In this document: positions 51,344 to 61,391 of the stretch, piece after piece
Position numbering within the stretch: the first letter of the stretch is position 1
How the letters are laid out: every line of letters starts with the position of its first letter
Source of the DNA: Gordonia polyisoprenivorans
Lineage (GTDB): Bacteria; Actinomycetota; Actinomycetes; Mycobacteriales; Mycobacteriaceae
Reading direction: 5' to 3'
Assembly (NCBI RefSeq): GCF_017654315.1
Contig: NZ_CP072203.1
Span: forward strand, 2,666,001 to 2,730,000
Length of the DNA stretch: 64,000 nt
Notes under the pieces: model-generated
The model's input: the letters and a program-made list of their open reading frames with translations, nothing else
Databases searched by the model: none
What the model was told of the DNA's origin: nothing
Position numbers and translations under genes: made by a program

Positions 51344-52855
51344 ATGATCAATCACGACGTGCGGACCCACCGCAGCTCCGAGGACTTCCCGCAAGCCGAG
51401 CATCTCGCGCAGAAGATCGCCGAGGTCGCCACCGACCCGGTCGCGGTGCCCGCCGAGACCGCCGAGATGGTCGTGAACCGCATCATCGACAACGCCGCGG
51501 TCAGCGCAGCCTCGGTGATCCGACGCCCGGTCACCAGCGCTCGGGCGCAGGCCCTGGCGCACCCGCCCGCCGCAGGTGCCGCTGGTGCGGCCGTGTTCGG
51601 CGTCGATGGCCGCTACTCGCCGGAGTGGGCGGCGTGGGCCAACGGCGTGGCGGTGCGCGAGCTCGACTTCCACGACACCTTCCTCGCCGCGGAGTATTCC
51701 CATCCCGGTGACAACATCCCGGCGCTGGTCGCGGTGGCCCAGCACGTGGGTGCCTCGGGTGCCGATCTCATCCGGGGTCTGGCCACCGCCTACGAGATCC
51801 AGATCGACCTGGTCCGCGGAATGTGCTTGCACGAGCACAAGATCGACCACGTCGCCCATCTCGGACCGTCCGTCGCAGCGGGTTTGGGCACCATGCTCAA
51901 GCTCGACGAGGAGACGATCTACCAGGCGATCGGACAGGCACTGCACCTGACCACCGCGACGCGTCAGTCCCGCAAGGGGTTGATCTCGAGCTGGAAGGCC
52001 TACGCACCGGCGCACGCCGGAAAGATCGCCATCGAGGCGGTGGACCGCGCGATGCGCGGCGAGGGGGCACCGGCGCCGATCTGGGAGGGTGAGGACGGTG
52101 TCATCGCGTGGCTGCTCGGTGGCCCCGAGAAGACCTACCGGATCCCGCTTCCTGGCCCGGGAGAACCGAAGCGCGCCATTCTGGACAGCTACACCAAGGA
52201 GCATTCCGCGGAATATCAGAGCCAGGCTCCGATCGACTTGGCGCGGCGTATGCGCGAGCGCATCGGCAACCTCGACGACATCGAGTCGATCGTCCTGCAC
52301 ACCAGCCATCACACGCACTACGTGATCGGCACGGGCTCGGGGGACCCCCAGAAATTCGATCCGTCCGCCAGCCGGGAGACCCTCGACCACTCGGTGATGT
52401 ACATCTTCGCGGTTGCCTTGCAGGACGGCACGTGGCATCACGAGGCGTCCTACGCCCCCGAGCGCGCCGCCCGCCCGGACACGATTGCCTTGTGGCGCAA
52501 GATCTCCACGGTCGAGGACCCCGAGTGGACTCGCCGATACCATTCCACCGATCCGGCCGAGAAGGCGTTCGGCGCCAAGGCCGTGATCACACTGACCAAC
52601 GGTGAGGTGATCACCGATGAACTCGCGGTCGCCGACGCCCACCCGCTCGGCGCTGCGCCGTTCGCGCGAGCCGCCTACGAGGCGAAGTTCGCGGCGATGG
52701 CGCAGGGGGTGGTCGACGCGGAGGAGCAGCAGCGATTCCTGGTGGCTGCTGCCGGGCTCGGCGACCTCGGGGCGGGCGAGCTCGGCGCGCTCAATGTGCG
52801 CGTCGAGCCGACCGTTCTGGACAAGGCGCCGACCATCGGCTCGGGGATCTTCTGA
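51344..52855 (+). CDS. prpD: 2-methylcitrate dehydratase
   Basis: PrpD dehydrates 2-methylcitrate to cis-aconitate form in the methylcitrate cycle. At 503 residues the protein matches mycobacterial PrpD along its length: [17 protein letters not shown] segment, [46 protein letters not shown] and [20 protein letters not shown] 51344 ([16 protein letters not shown]) agrees with the family start; a longer frame from 51260 is unlikely. The stop overlaps the prpB start (TGATG), so the prpDBC set is co-translated. Confidence 0.95.
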   Translation: MINHDVRTHRSSEDFPQAEHLAQKIAEVATDPVAVPAETAEMVVNRIIDNAAVSAASVIRRPVTSARAQALAHPPAAGAAGAAVFGVDGRYSPEWAAWANGVAVRELDFHDTFLAAEYSHPGDNIPALVAVAQHVGASGADLIRGLATAYEIQIDLVRGMCLHEHKIDHVAHLGPSVAAGLGTMLKLDEETIYQAIGQALHLTTATRQSRKGLISSWKAYAPAHAGKIAIEAVDRAMRGEGAPAPIWEGEDGVIAWLLGGPEKTYRIPLPGPGEPKRAILDSYTKEHSAEYQSQAPIDLARRMRERIGNLDDIESIVLHTSHHTHYVIGTGSGDPQKFDPSASRETLDHSVMYIFAVALQDGTWHHEASYAPERAARPDTIALWRKISTVEDPEWTRRYHSTDPAEKAFGAKAVITLTNGEVITDELAVADAHPLGAAPFARAAYEAKFAAMAQGVVDAEEQQRFLVAAAGLGDLGAGELGALNVRVEPTVLDKAPTIGSGIF

Positions 52856-53784
52856 TGAGCGAGCCGACCTCAGGACTGTTCTCGGCCCGCACTTCACCGG
52901 GTGACAAACGCAAGGCTCTGCGCGCGGCCCTGGCATCGGGCGAATTACAGCGTTGGCCCGGTGCCTTCTCGCCGCTGGTGGCAAAACTGATTGCCGATAT
53001 CGGCTTCGAGGGCATCTACATCTCCGGGGCGGTTCTCTCGGCGGACCTCGGTCTCCCCGACATCGGACTCACCACCCTGACCGAGGTTGCGGGGCGCGGC
53101 GCACAGATCGCGAACTCCACCGACCTGCCTAGCCTGATCGACGCCGACACCGGGTTCGGTGAGCCCATGAGCGCGGCCCGTACCATCGCCGCACTCGAGG
53201 ACGCCGGGCTGGCCGGCTGTCATCTCGAGGATCAGGTCAACCCCAAACGGTGCGGTCACCTCGACGGCAAGGATGTAGTGCCCACCGGCGAGATGCTGCG
53301 CCGGCTGCGCGCGGCGGTGTCGGCGCGCCGCGACGACAGCTTCGTCATCTGTGCCCGCACCGACGCCGCGGGTATCGAAGGTCTTGATGCCGCGATCGAG
53401 CGGGCCAAGGCCTACGCCGACACGGGCGCCGATCTGATCTTCACCGAGGCGCTGACCGATCTCGCCGAGTTCGAAAAGTTCCGTGCTGCTGTCGATGTGC
53501 CGCTGCTGGCGAACATGACCGAGTTCGGCAAGTCTCGGTTGCTCACCACCGGGCAGTTGCGCGATGTCGGCTACAACGCGGTGATCTATCCGGTGACCAC
53601 CTTGCGGATCGCGATGGGTGCAGTCGAGCGCGGACTCCGCGAGATCGACTCCGTGGGAACGCAATCCGGGCTACTCGACGAGATGCAACACCGCAGCAGA
53701 CTGTACGAGTTGCTCCGGTACGCCGACTACAACACGTTCGACTCCGAACTGTTCAACTTCACTCTGGAAGGAACCCGGCCGTGA
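52855..53784 (+). CDS. prpB: methylisocitrate lyase
   Basis: PrpB splits 2-methylisocitrate to pyruvate and succinate. The 309-residue PEP-mutase-family protein has the metal-site segment LIDADTGFGEPM, the active-site cysteine loop PKRCGHLDGK and ALTDLAEFEKF. Its presence differs from M. tuberculosis, where, as I recall, isocitrate lyase takes this step and prpB is missing. It overlaps prpD by one base and prpC by four (GTGA), so the cycle is a single tightly coupled operon. Confidence 0.95.
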   Translation: MSEPTSGLFSARTSPGDKRKALRAALASGELQRWPGAFSPLVAKLIADIGFEGIYISGAVLSADLGLPDIGLTTLTEVAGRGAQIANSTDLPSLIDADTGFGEPMSAARTIAALEDAGLAGCHLEDQVNPKRCGHLDGKDVVPTGEMLRRLRAAVSARRDDSFVICARTDAAGIEGLDAAIERAKAYADTGADLIFTEALTDLAEFEKFRAAVDVPLLANMTEFGKSRLLTTGQLRDVGYNAVIYPVTTLRIAMGAVERGLREIDSVGTQSGLLDEMQHRSRLYELLRYADYNTFDSELFNFTLEGTRP

Positions 53785-54962
53785 CACCGACCAGTAAGAC
53801 AGCTTCCGTGTCTCCCCAGTCCGTCACCCCTCAGCCCGCTCCCGAAGAAACAACCCCGAAGATCTACAAGGGTCTCGCCGGCGTGGTCGTCGACACCACC
53901 GCCATCTCGAAGGTGGTGCCCGAGTCGAATTCCCTGACCTACCGCGGCTACGCGGTTCAGGATCTCGCAGCGCACTGCTCGTTCGAGCAGGTTGCCTATC
54001 TGCTCTGGCACGGCGAACTGCCGACCGATGCCGAGCTGGCGGCCTTCACGCAGCGGGAGCGAGCGCTCCGTCGGCTCGACCGTTCGACCCAGGCCGTGCT
54101 GGCTCGCATTCCGGAGAACTGCCATCCGATGGATGTGGTGCGGACCGCGATCAGCTTCCTCGGTACCGAGGATCCCGACGAGGACAACGCGTCGCCGGCG
54201 GCGAATATCGAGAAGGCACAACGCATGTTCGCGGTGCTGCCGACCATCGTCGCGGCCGACATGCGCCGCCGCCGTGGCCTCGATCCGATTGGGCCGCATC
54301 ACGGACTGGGCTATTCGGAGAACTTCCTGAATATGTGCTTCGGTGAGGTACCCGATCCCGTGATCGTTCGGGCATTCGAGAAGTCGATGGTGCTCTATGC
54401 CGAACACAGCTTCAATGCCTCCACGTTCGCCGCACGCGTGGTCACTTCCACGCAATCCGACATCTACAGTGCGGTCACCGCGGCGATCGGAGCACTCAAG
54501 GGATCGCTGCACGGCGGGGCGAACGAGGCGGTCATGTACGACATGATCGAAATCGATCGTCCCGAACGTGCACGGGAATGGTTGGAGGCCAAACTGTCTC
54601 GAAAAGAGAAAGTCATGGGATTTGGTCATCGCGTGTACAAGAATGGCGATTCCCGCGTGCCGACGATGCACGCCGCGCTCGAGGAGATCTCGCACCATCT
54701 CGGCGATACCCGGTGGCTCGCGATCTATCACGAGCTCGCCGACGAGATGTCGAGTCGCACCGGCATCAAGCCCAATCTGGACTTCCCGACCGGACCGGCC
54801 TATCACCTGATGGGCTTCGACATCGCTTCGTTCACACCGATCTTCGTGATGAGCCGGATCACCGGCTGGACGGCGCACATCGTCGAGCAGACCGCGGCCA
54901 ATGCCCTGATCCGTCCGCTGTCGTCCTACGACGGACCGCCGCAACGCGTTCTCATTGCTTAG
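53781..54962 (+). CDS. prpC: 2-methylcitrate synthase
   Basis: PrpC condenses propionyl-CoA with oxaloacetate. The 393-residue citrate-synthase-fold protein has the catalytic segments SLHGGANEAV (His), MGFGHRVYKNGDSRV (His) and LDFPTGPAYHLMGF (Asp). It is coupled by GTGA behind prpB. Two related facts support PrpC rather than GltA: the operon, and the short ~390-residue form with an N-terminal KIYKGLAGVVVDTTAISKV typical of methylcitrate synthases. The product of the next gene, pyruvate carboxylase, supplies its oxaloacetate. Confidence 0.95.
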   Translation: MTPTSKTASVSPQSVTPQPAPEETTPKIYKGLAGVVVDTTAISKVVPESNSLTYRGYAVQDLAAHCSFEQVAYLLWHGELPTDAELAAFTQRERALRRLDRSTQAVLARIPENCHPMDVVRTAISFLGTEDPDEDNASPAANIEKAQRMFAVLPTIVAADMRRRRGLDPIGPHHGLGYSENFLNMCFGEVPDPVIVRAFEKSMVLYAEHSFNASTFAARVVTSTQSDIYSAVTAAIGALKGSLHGGANEAVMYDMIEIDRPERAREWLEAKLSRKEKVMGFGHRVYKNGDSRVPTMHAALEEISHHLGDTRWLAIYHELADEMSSRTGIKPNLDFPTGPAYHLMGFDIASFTPIFVMSRITGWTAHIVEQTAANALIRPLSSYDGPPQRVLIA

Positions 54963-55055
54963 GACTGGTTGCCCTGCTGCTGGGCTCCGCGGGATAAGGT
55001 CACCGTGGGGGCATGTGCATCGGGTCCATTTGTAGCGGGACAACGACAGAAACGG

Positions 55056-58000
55056 ATGAGCAGCATGTTCGACAAGGTTTTGGTGGCCAACCGCGGCGAG
55101 ATCGCGATCCGGGCGTTTCGCGCGGCGTACGAGCTCGGTGCCCGGACGGTCGCGATCTTCCCCTACGAGGATCGCAACTCCCTGCATCGGTTGAAGGCCG
55201 ACGAGTCCTATCAGATCGGCGTTCCCGGGCATCCGGTCCGCGCGTATCTCTCGGTCGACGAGGTGGTGGGCGCGGCGCAGCGATGCGGCGCGGATGCGGT
55301 GTATCCCGGCTACGGGTTCCTCTCGGAGAACGCCGGTCTCGCGCGGGCATGCGCGGCGGCCGGCATCACCTTCGTCGGCCCCAGGGCCGAGGTACTCGAC
55401 CTGACCGGCAACAAGGCGCAGGCGATCGCGGCGGCACGGGCCGCGGGTCTGCCGGTGCTGTCCTCCTCGGAGCCGTCGTCGGATGTCGATGCGTTGGTGA
55501 CGGCGTCGGAACAGATGCAGTTCCCGGTGTTCGTGAAGGCGGTGGCCGGCGGTGGTGGCCGCGGCATGCGGCGCGTCGACGACCCCTCGACCCTGCGGGA
55601 GTCGATCGAGGCGGCCTCGCGCGAGGCGGAGGCGGCCTTCGGAGACGCGACGGTGTTCCTCGAGCAGGCCGTCATCAATCCACGTCATATCGAGGTGCAG
55701 ATCCTCGCCGACACCCACGGCGACGTCATCCATTTGTTCGAACGGGACTGCAGTGTGCAACGCCGCCACCAGAAGGTGGTGGAGCTGGCCCCGGCGCCCA
55801 ATCTCGATCCGGTGCTGCGCGAACGGATCTGCGCCGACGCGGTCGCCTTCGCCCGGCAGATCGGTTACTCGTGTGCGGGTACGGTCGAGTTCCTGGTGGA
55901 CGAGCAGGGCAGACACGTCTTCATCGAGATGAATCCGCGAATCCAGGTGGAGCACACGGTGACCGAGGAGATCACCGATGTGGATCTGGTGGGTGCGCAG
56001 CTGCGGGTGGCCTCGGGTGAATCGTTGGCCGACCTCGGTCTGACGCAGGACGCGATCACCGTGCACGGCGCGGCGATGCAATGCCGGATCACCACCGAGG
56101 ACCCGGCCGCCGGCTTCCGGCCCGACGTCGGGCGGATCACCGCCTACCGCACGCCGGGTGGTGCCGGTATCCGCCTGGACGGCGGAGCCAACCTCGGGGG
56201 TGAGGTCAGCGGCCACTTCGATTCCATGCTGGTCAAATTGACCTGCCGCGGCCGGGACTTCGCCACCGCCGCGCGCCGGGCCCGACGGGCGTTGGCGGAG
56301 TTCCGGATTCGTGGTGTGGCCACCAATATCCCGTTCCTGCAGGCGGTTCTCGACGACCCGGATTTCCGGGCCGGGCGGGTGACGACGTCGTTCATCGACG
56401 AGCGACCCTGGTTGCTGACCACCGGCGGATCGGCCGACCGCGGTACCCGCATCCTGGAGTACCTCGCCGACGTGACCGTCAACAAGCCGCACGGTGAGCG
56501 GCCGTCGACGGTGTATCCGCGGGACAAGCTGCCCACCGTGGAGCGCTCGGTGCTCGGTGCGCCGCCTGCTGGTTCCAAGCAGCGGCTGACCGAGCTGGGC
56601 CCGGAGGGATTCGCCAGGGCACTGCGTGATTCGCCGGCCGTCGGGGTCACCGACACGACCTTCCGCGACGCCCACCAGTCGCTGCTGGCGACACGGTTGC
56701 GGACCTCGGCGCTGATCACCGTGGCCCCGTATGTGGCGGCGCTGACCCCGCAGCTGCTGTCGGTGGAGTGCTGGGGTGGCGCAACCTACGATGTGGCGCT
56801 GCGCTTTCTGAAGGAAGATCCGTGGGATCGGTTGGCGCAGCTGCGCGAAGCGATGCCCAACATCTGCCTGCAGATGCTGCTGCGCGGCGCGAACACCGTC
56901 GGCTACACCCCGTATCCGACGAAGGTGACCACCGCCTTCGTCGCCGAGGCCACCGCCACCGGCGTGGACATTTTCCGGATCTTCGACGCGCTCAACAACA
57001 TCGAGCAGATGCGCCCGGCGATCGACGCGGTCCTCGAGACCGGCACAGCGGTCGCCGAGGTGGCGATGAGCTACACCGGTGACCTGGCGAACCCGGCCGA
57101 GGACCTCTACACCCTGGACTACTACCTGCGGCTGGCCGAGCAGATCGTCGACGCCGGAGCGCACATCCTGGCCATCAAGGATATGGCGGGCCTGCTGCGT
57201 GCGCCCGCGGCGACCAAACTGATCACCGCCCTGCGCAACGAATTCGATCTGCCGATCCACGTGCACACCCACGACACCCCCGGTGGTCAGCTCGCCACCT
57301 ATCTGGCGGCGGTCACCGCCGGTGCCGACGCGGTCGACGGGGCATCGGCGGCGCTGGCGGGCACGACCAGCCAGCCCCCGCTGTCGGCGATCGTGGCCGC
57401 CTTCGCGCACTCCGAGCACGACACCGGTCTGGATCTGGGTGCGGTGTGCGACCTCGAGCCGTACTGGGAGGCGATCCGAAAGGTCTACGCGCCGTTCGAG
57501 TCCGGCATTCCCGGGCCCACCGGGCGGGTGTACTCGCACGAGATCCCGGGCGGCCAGCTCAGCAACCTGCGGCAGCAGGCGATCGCCCTGGGCCTCGGCA
57601 ATCGCTTCGAGGCCGTCGAGGAGGCCTACGCATCCGCCGATGCGATGCTGGGCCGTCTGGTGAAGGTGACCCCGTCCTCGAAGGTGGTCGGTGACCTCGC
57701 ATTGGCACTGGTCGGGCAGGGCATCGAGCCGCGTGACTTCGCGAACGACCCGGCCGCCTACGACATCCCCGACTCGGTGATCGGATTCCTGCGCGGTGAG
57801 CTGGGAGACCCGCCCGGCGGATGGCCGGAACCGTTGCGCACCAAGGCACTCGAGGGCCGCCGCCCCGCCGAGCCGGTCGTCGACCTCGCCGCCGAGGACT
57901 CCGCCGCGCTCGACGTCGCGGGGCGGACCCGGCAGGAAACGTTGAACCGCTTGCTGTTCCCCGGCCCCACCAAGGAGTTCACCGAACACCAGGAGGCCTA

Positions 58001-58454
58001 CGGCGACACCTCACGGCTCTCGGCGAACCAGTTCTTCTACGGGTTGCGCTACGGCGAAGAACACCACGTCGAACTCGAACCCGGTGTGGTGCTGCTCATC
58101 GGCCTCGAGGCGATCAGCGACGCCGACGAGCGCGGCATGCGGACCGTGATGTGTGTGATCAACGGCCAACTCCGCCCGATCGCGGTGCGTGACCGTTCGA
58201 TCGACTCCGCGGTGCAGGCTGCCGAGAAGGCCGACCGGGCGAATCCGGGTTCGGTCGGGGCGCCGTTCGCGGGTGTGGTGTCGATCTCGGTGGAGGTCGG
58301 CGACGAGGTGGCTGCCGGTGCGGCGATCGGCACCATCGAGGCCATGAAGATGGAGGCCACCATCACCGCGCCCGTCGGCGGGAAGGTCACTCGCGTCGCG
58401 GTGGGCGCGGTCACCTCGGTGGCGCCGGGGGACCTGCTCATCGAGATCGGTTAG
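55056..58454 (+). CDS. pyc: pyruvate carboxylase
   Basis: Pyc makes oxaloacetate from pyruvate, ATP and bicarbonate. The 1132-residue single chain has a biotin carboxylase domain (start VLVANRGEIAIRAFRAA, ATP loop KAVAGGGGRGMR, EMNPRIQVEHTVTEE). A carboxyltransferase domain starts near TDTTFRDAHQSLLATR, with HTHDTPGG metal ligands. A C-terminal biotinyl domain carries EAMKMEATITAP. ATG 55056 matches the family start. It lies 93 bp after prpC on the same strand. Pyruvate made by PrpB can thus be carboxylated to regenerate the oxaloacetate used by PrpC; that link is inference from adjacency. Confidence 0.96.
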   Translation: MSSMFDKVLVANRGEIAIRAFRAAYELGARTVAIFPYEDRNSLHRLKADESYQIGVPGHPVRAYLSVDEVVGAAQRCGADAVYPGYGFLSENAGLARACAAAGITFVGPRAEVLDLTGNKAQAIAAARAAGLPVLSSSEPSSDVDALVTASEQMQFPVFVKAVAGGGGRGMRRVDDPSTLRESIEAASREAEAAFGDATVFLEQAVINPRHIEVQILADTHGDVIHLFERDCSVQRRHQKVVELAPAPNLDPVLRERICADAVAFARQIGYSCAGTVEFLVDEQGRHVFIEMNPRIQVEHTVTEEITDVDLVGAQLRVASGESLADLGLTQDAITVHGAAMQCRITTEDPAAGFRPDVGRITAYRTPGGAGIRLDGGANLGGEVSGHFDSMLVKLTCRGRDFATAARRARRALAEFRIRGVATNIPFLQAVLDDPDFRAGRVTTSFIDERPWLLTTGGSADRGTRILEYLADVTVNKPHGERPSTVYPRDKLPTVERSVLGAPPAGSKQRLTELGPEGFARALRDSPAVGVTDTTFRDAHQSLLATRLRTSALITVAPYVAALTPQLLSVECWGGATYDVALRFLKEDPWDRLAQLREAMPNICLQMLLRGANTVGYTPYPTKVTTAFVAEATATGVDIFRIFDALNNIEQMRPAIDAVLETGTAVAEVAMSYTGDLANPAEDLYTLDYYLRLAEQIVDAGAHILAIKDMAGLLRAPAATKLITALRNEFDLPIHVHTHDTPGGQLATYLAAVTAGADAVDGASAALAGTTSQPPLSAIVAAFAHSEHDTGLDLGAVCDLEPYWEAIRKVYAPFESGIPGPTGRVYSHEIPGGQLSNLRQQAIALGLGNRFEAVEEAYASADAMLGRLVKVTPSSKVVGDLALALVGQGIEPRDFANDPAAYDIPDSVIGFLRGELGDPPGGWPEPLRTKALEGRRPAEPVVDLAAEDSAALDVAGRTRQETLNRLLFPGPTKEFTEHQEAYGDTSRLSANQFFYGLRYGEEHHVELEPGVVLLIGLEAISDADERGMRTVMCVINGQLRPIAVRDRSIDSAVQAAEKADRANPGSVGAPFAGVVSISVEVGDEVAAGAAIGTIEAMKMEATITAPVGGKVTRVAVGAVTSVAPGDLLIEIG

Positions 58455-59755
58455 GCCCGCCGGCCGCGGTCGCCGGGTGTTCCGATCTCGGCGACCAGCG
58501 CGCCGATCTTGATGCCGATGCACAGGCTCGCGAAGGTCGCGGGCGTCGTCTGAAGTGCGTGTGTGTCGAAGGAGGCGAGGGCGACCAGCCCCACGGTGCC
58601 GGGCACCAGCAGCAGGAATGCGGGCTGGAAGGAGATGGTCGCGGGGACGGCGACGGTGAGTCGTTCGATCATTCGGGCCGCGACGAACAGCACCGCGGCG
58701 CTCACCCCGGTGGCCACCACATTGCCGACCCAGGCGGATGCCCCGGTGAGCACCGCGTAGGTGCACACCATCACGCCGACGCTGAGCGCGGTGAGCTTGA
58801 GCCCGGAGCCGAAGGCGCAGCCGACGCCGACGGCGAGTGCGACGACGCCGATCCACGACAGCCACAGCGGTGGTAGTGCCTGCCATCCGTCACTGCCGGC
58901 CACCGAGGAGATCTGCCCGACCAGGGCTGCGGAATCCGGATCGATCCGTAGGCCGGTCACCGCGGCGCCTGCGGCGATGCCGCCGGCCATGAAGCCGAGC
59001 ATGATCAGTCCGTAGAGCAGGCGCGCGGAGCCGGTGACGATGTCGGTGGCCGTCAGTTCCAGCAGGGCGTTGGTGATCAGTGCGCCGGGCACGAGGATCG
59101 CGATCGGCGCGCACACCCCGAACAGCGGCACCGAGCCGGCACCCACCGCCGACGCGACGGAGGCGACGACGAGGGTCGAGACGAAGGCGGCGACGAACGG
59201 CATGATCGCCGCACCACTCTCGATCCGGTCGAGGATCGTCTTTCCGATGCCGACCAGTCCGCCGGCGGCCATCGCGACGAGGATCGCCCACCACGGGCAG
59301 CGGAACACCGTGGCCAACCCGCCGGCGACCAGTGCGCTGCCGAGAATCCAGGACAGTTGCGGGTGGGTGCGCGGCATCGCACGAATGCGGTCGATCCGTT
59401 CGGGTAGGCGGTCGAGCGGCACCGCCGCCGAGGTCGTCTCGTGGACCAATCTGCTCGCGTGGGCCGACTGCCGGAACGAGAGCTCGGTGGCGTCGGAGTG
59501 GAACATCCGGACCGTGCCGGTCTCGGGCCTGGTGACGAGAACGGCTTCGGGCAGCACCGAGAACGTCAACGCCCGGGCCGTGCGGGGGTGTGTCTCGGCC
59601 GCCTGCTCGAGTGCGGCGCGGACGTCGGTGACCGACAGTCCCGCGTCGAGGAGCAGTGCCCCGAGATGGCCCAGATGCCGCGCGGCCGCGGTCTCGTCGG
59701 CATCATGCGGATGCGGCTCGTGCGGATGTTTTCCGGACGGCTGTGGGTCGGTCAC
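58451..59755 (-). CDS. threonine/serine exporter family protein (ThrE-like)
   Basis: The 434-residue protein has the soluble N-terminal DUF1212 domain (HLGALLLDAGLSVTDVRAALEQ to LPERIDRIRAM, residues 28-145). About ten membrane helices follow, including a ThrB-like DUF3815 region near the C-terminus (FASLCIGIKIGALVAEIGTPG). ThrE exports threonine and serine in Corynebacterium, and this fold is its family. The N-terminus contains a His-rich start (SGKHPHEPHPHDADE) that may bind metal but is variable. The 3' end overlaps pyc by four bases on opposite strands. GTG 59755 gives the full N-terminal domain. Confidence 0.88.
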   Translation of the reverse strand: MTDPQPSGKHPHEPHPHDADETAAARHLGHLGALLLDAGLSVTDVRAALEQAAETHPRTARALTFSVLPEAVLVTRPETGTVRMFHSDATELSFRQSAHASRLVHETTSAAVPLDRLPERIDRIRAMPRTHPQLSWILGSALVAGGLATVFRCPWWAILVAMAAGGLVGIGKTILDRIESGAAIMPFVAAFVSTLVVASVASAVGAGSVPLFGVCAPIAILVPGALITNALLELTATDIVTGSARLLYGLIMLGFMAGGIAAGAAVTGLRIDPDSAALVGQISSVAGSDGWQALPPLWLSWIGVVALAVGVGCAFGSGLKLTALSVGVMVCTYAVLTGASAWVGNVVATGVSAAVLFVAARMIERLTVAVPATISFQPAFLLLVPGTVGLVALASFDTHALQTTPATFASLCIGIKIGALVAEIGTPGDRGRRA

Positions 59756-59789
59756 CCGGGATCGGCCTCCTGATGTCGGCGGTGGGGTC

Positions 59790-60347
59790 TCAGCGCACGA
59801 CGCTGCGTGCGAAACGGGTGACCTCGTCGGCGGCGTTGAGATAACGGTACGGCTGCGAACTCGGGAAGCTGATGCTCTCGCCGGGGCCGAGTTCGGTGGC
59901 CGAGGACTCGAATTCGATGCGTAACCGGCCGGTGGCCACCACGATGATCTCCCACCATCCGGGTGGATCGGGCTCGGCGTCGTACCGATCGCCGGGGCCC
60001 AGCGTCCACGCCCACAACTGCGATTCCTGGGAGGCGGGGACGCTGGCGAGCAGCCGGCCGACGCTCGCCTCGTGGTCGCCGCGCCAGGCGAGGACGTTGA
60101 GGTCGGTCGGCCCGTCGCCGAGGGTGTCCGGGTCGCGCACCATGTCGACGAAGGTGACGTCGAGTGCCTCGGCGAGGCGGTCGAGGCTGGCCAGGCTGAT
60201 GTTGGTGTCGCCGCCCTCGACCTTGACGATCATCCGGCGACTGATGCCCGATGCGTCGGCGAGTGCGGCCTGGCTCATGCCGGACTCCTGGCGGAAGTGT
60301 CGAAGGTTGTGGGACACATGCGCCAACACGTCCGCCCGATTTGCCAT
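59790..60347 (-). CDS. XRE-family regulator with C-terminal cupin sensor
   Basis: The 185-residue regulator has an HTH at the N-terminus (LRHFRQESGMSQAALADASGIS, VEGGDTNISLASL) and a cupin domain near residue 110-185 (GDRYDAEPDPPGWWEIIVVATGRLRIEF, SISFPSSQPYRYLNA). The XRE-cupin layout is common for regulators of amino-acid and polyamine exporters. It is divergent from an EamA exporter with 30 bp between the starts, so it probably controls that gene and itself; the ligand is unknown. ATG 60347 places the HTH at the usual distance. Confidence 0.87.
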   Translation of the reverse strand: MANRADVLAHVSHNLRHFRQESGMSQAALADASGISRRMIVKVEGGDTNISLASLDRLAEALDVTFVDMVRDPDTLGDGPTDLNVLAWRGDHEASVGRLLASVPASQESQLWAWTLGPGDRYDAEPDPPGWWEIIVVATGRLRIEFESSATELGPGESISFPSSQPYRYLNAADEVTRFARSVVR

Positions 60348-60353
60348 GCGCAC

Positions 60354-60359
60354 TATAGT
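60354..60359 (+). promoter_or_regulatory. overlapping -10-like element between the XRE gene and the EamA gene
   Basis: TATAGT at 60354-60359 is a good -10 for the EamA gene and lies in the perfect 8-bp palindrome ACTATAGT (60352-60359). Its complement reads as TACTAT, a -10-like word for the XRE gene. One site could therefore serve both directions. Confidence 0.45.
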
Positions 60360-60377
60360 ACCGATAGCTTGTCGACC

Positions 60378-61391
60378 ATGGTCAGGTGCACTATGTTGCG
60401 CAATCCGGAGCTGGTGCTCCGGCCGGAGTCGGCGCTGCTCGCGGTCACCGCGGTGTGGGGAGGAACCTTCCTCGTCGTCCACACCGCAGTGCAGCACAGC
60501 GGGCCGTTGTTCTTCGTCGGGCTGCGGTTCGTGCTCGCCGGGCTCCTCGGGCTGATGGTGTTCGGGCGGAAGTTGCGCGGGGTGACCCGCGCGGACATGG
60601 GTGCGGGGCTGGCCATCGGGGCGATGATGGCCGTCGCCTACAGTCTGCAGACCTTCGGCCTGCAGACCATCAGCTCGAGTGCCTCGGCGTTCATCACCGC
60701 GTTGTACGTCCCGTTGGTGCCGGTGGCGCAATGGGCGATCTTCCGCAAGGCCCCGGGCGTGATGAGTTGGGTGGGCGTGGTGGCGGCCTTCGCGGGATTG
60801 ATGCTGCTCGCCGGTGGGACCGGCGGCGGGATCGGCTTCGGCACAGGTGAACTGGCGACCCTGATCGGAGCGGTGGCCTGTGCCGGGGAGATCGTGCTGA
60901 TCGGGTTCTTCGCGGGCAAGGTCGACATCGCCCGCGTCACCATCATCCAGTTGCTCGCCGGCGGCGTCTTCTGCTTTGCCGCGATGCCGGTTGCCGGCGA
61001 AGATGTTCCGTCGTTCTCCTGGGTCTGGCTGGGTGCCGCGCTGGCGATGGCGTCGGCGAGCATCGTCATCCAGTTGACCATGAACTGGGCCCAGCGCCAC
61101 GTCAGCCCGACCCGGGCGACGGTGATCTACGCCGGAGAACCGGTGTGGGCGGGGATCTTCGGGCGTCTCGCGGGCGACCGGCTCCCGCCCGCGGCCCTGT
61201 TCGGTGGAGTGCTGATCGTTCTCGGCGTGCTGGTCAGTGAATGGCGGCCACGCTCACGACGTGCCGTCGAGCAGGACGTCACACCGGTGCCGGCAGCTGC
61301 GAATGAGGGCGGCATTGGGGTCGTCGACCGACTCGATCCACCGCCGGGCGTTCTCGGCGCTGCGGCCGGCGCCGACATGGCGAACCGATAG
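60378..61391 (+). CDS. EamA-family (DMT superfamily) exporter
   Basis: The 337-residue protein has ten membrane helices in two EamA repeats, starting VTAVWGGTFLVVHTAVQHSGPLFF-like and repeating near LATLIGAVACAGEIVLIGFF and MNWAQRHVSPTRATVIYAGEPVWAGI, so it is probably a metabolite or amino-acid exporter. The last ~45 residues after VLVSEWRPRSRR are not membrane and overlap the antisense kinase gene by 138 bp. The natural stop may have been lost. ATG 60378 or ATG 60393 are both possible; the latter starts MLRNPELVLRPESALL. Confidence 0.85.
   Translation: MVRCTMLRNPELVLRPESALLAVTAVWGGTFLVVHTAVQHSGPLFFVGLRFVLAGLLGLMVFGRKLRGVTRADMGAGLAIGAMMAVAYSLQTFGLQTISSSASAFITALYVPLVPVAQWAIFRKAPGVMSWVGVVAAFAGLMLLAGGTGGGIGFGTGELATLIGAVACAGEIVLIGFFAGKVDIARVTIIQLLAGGVFCFAAMPVAGEDVPSFSWVWLGAALAMASASIVIQLTMNWAQRHVSPTRATVIYAGEPVWAGIFGRLAGDRLPPAALFGGVLIVLGVLVSEWRPRSRRAVEQDVTPVPAAANEGGIGVVDRLDPPPGVLGAAAGADMANR

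Noticed and set aside
53727..57989. Antisense open frame of 1420 codons across prpC and pyc
   Set aside because: It mirrors the real genes prpC and pyc on the other strand; the translation is Arg/Gly/His-rich with no domain. Long antisense frames are expected in such high-GC DNA.
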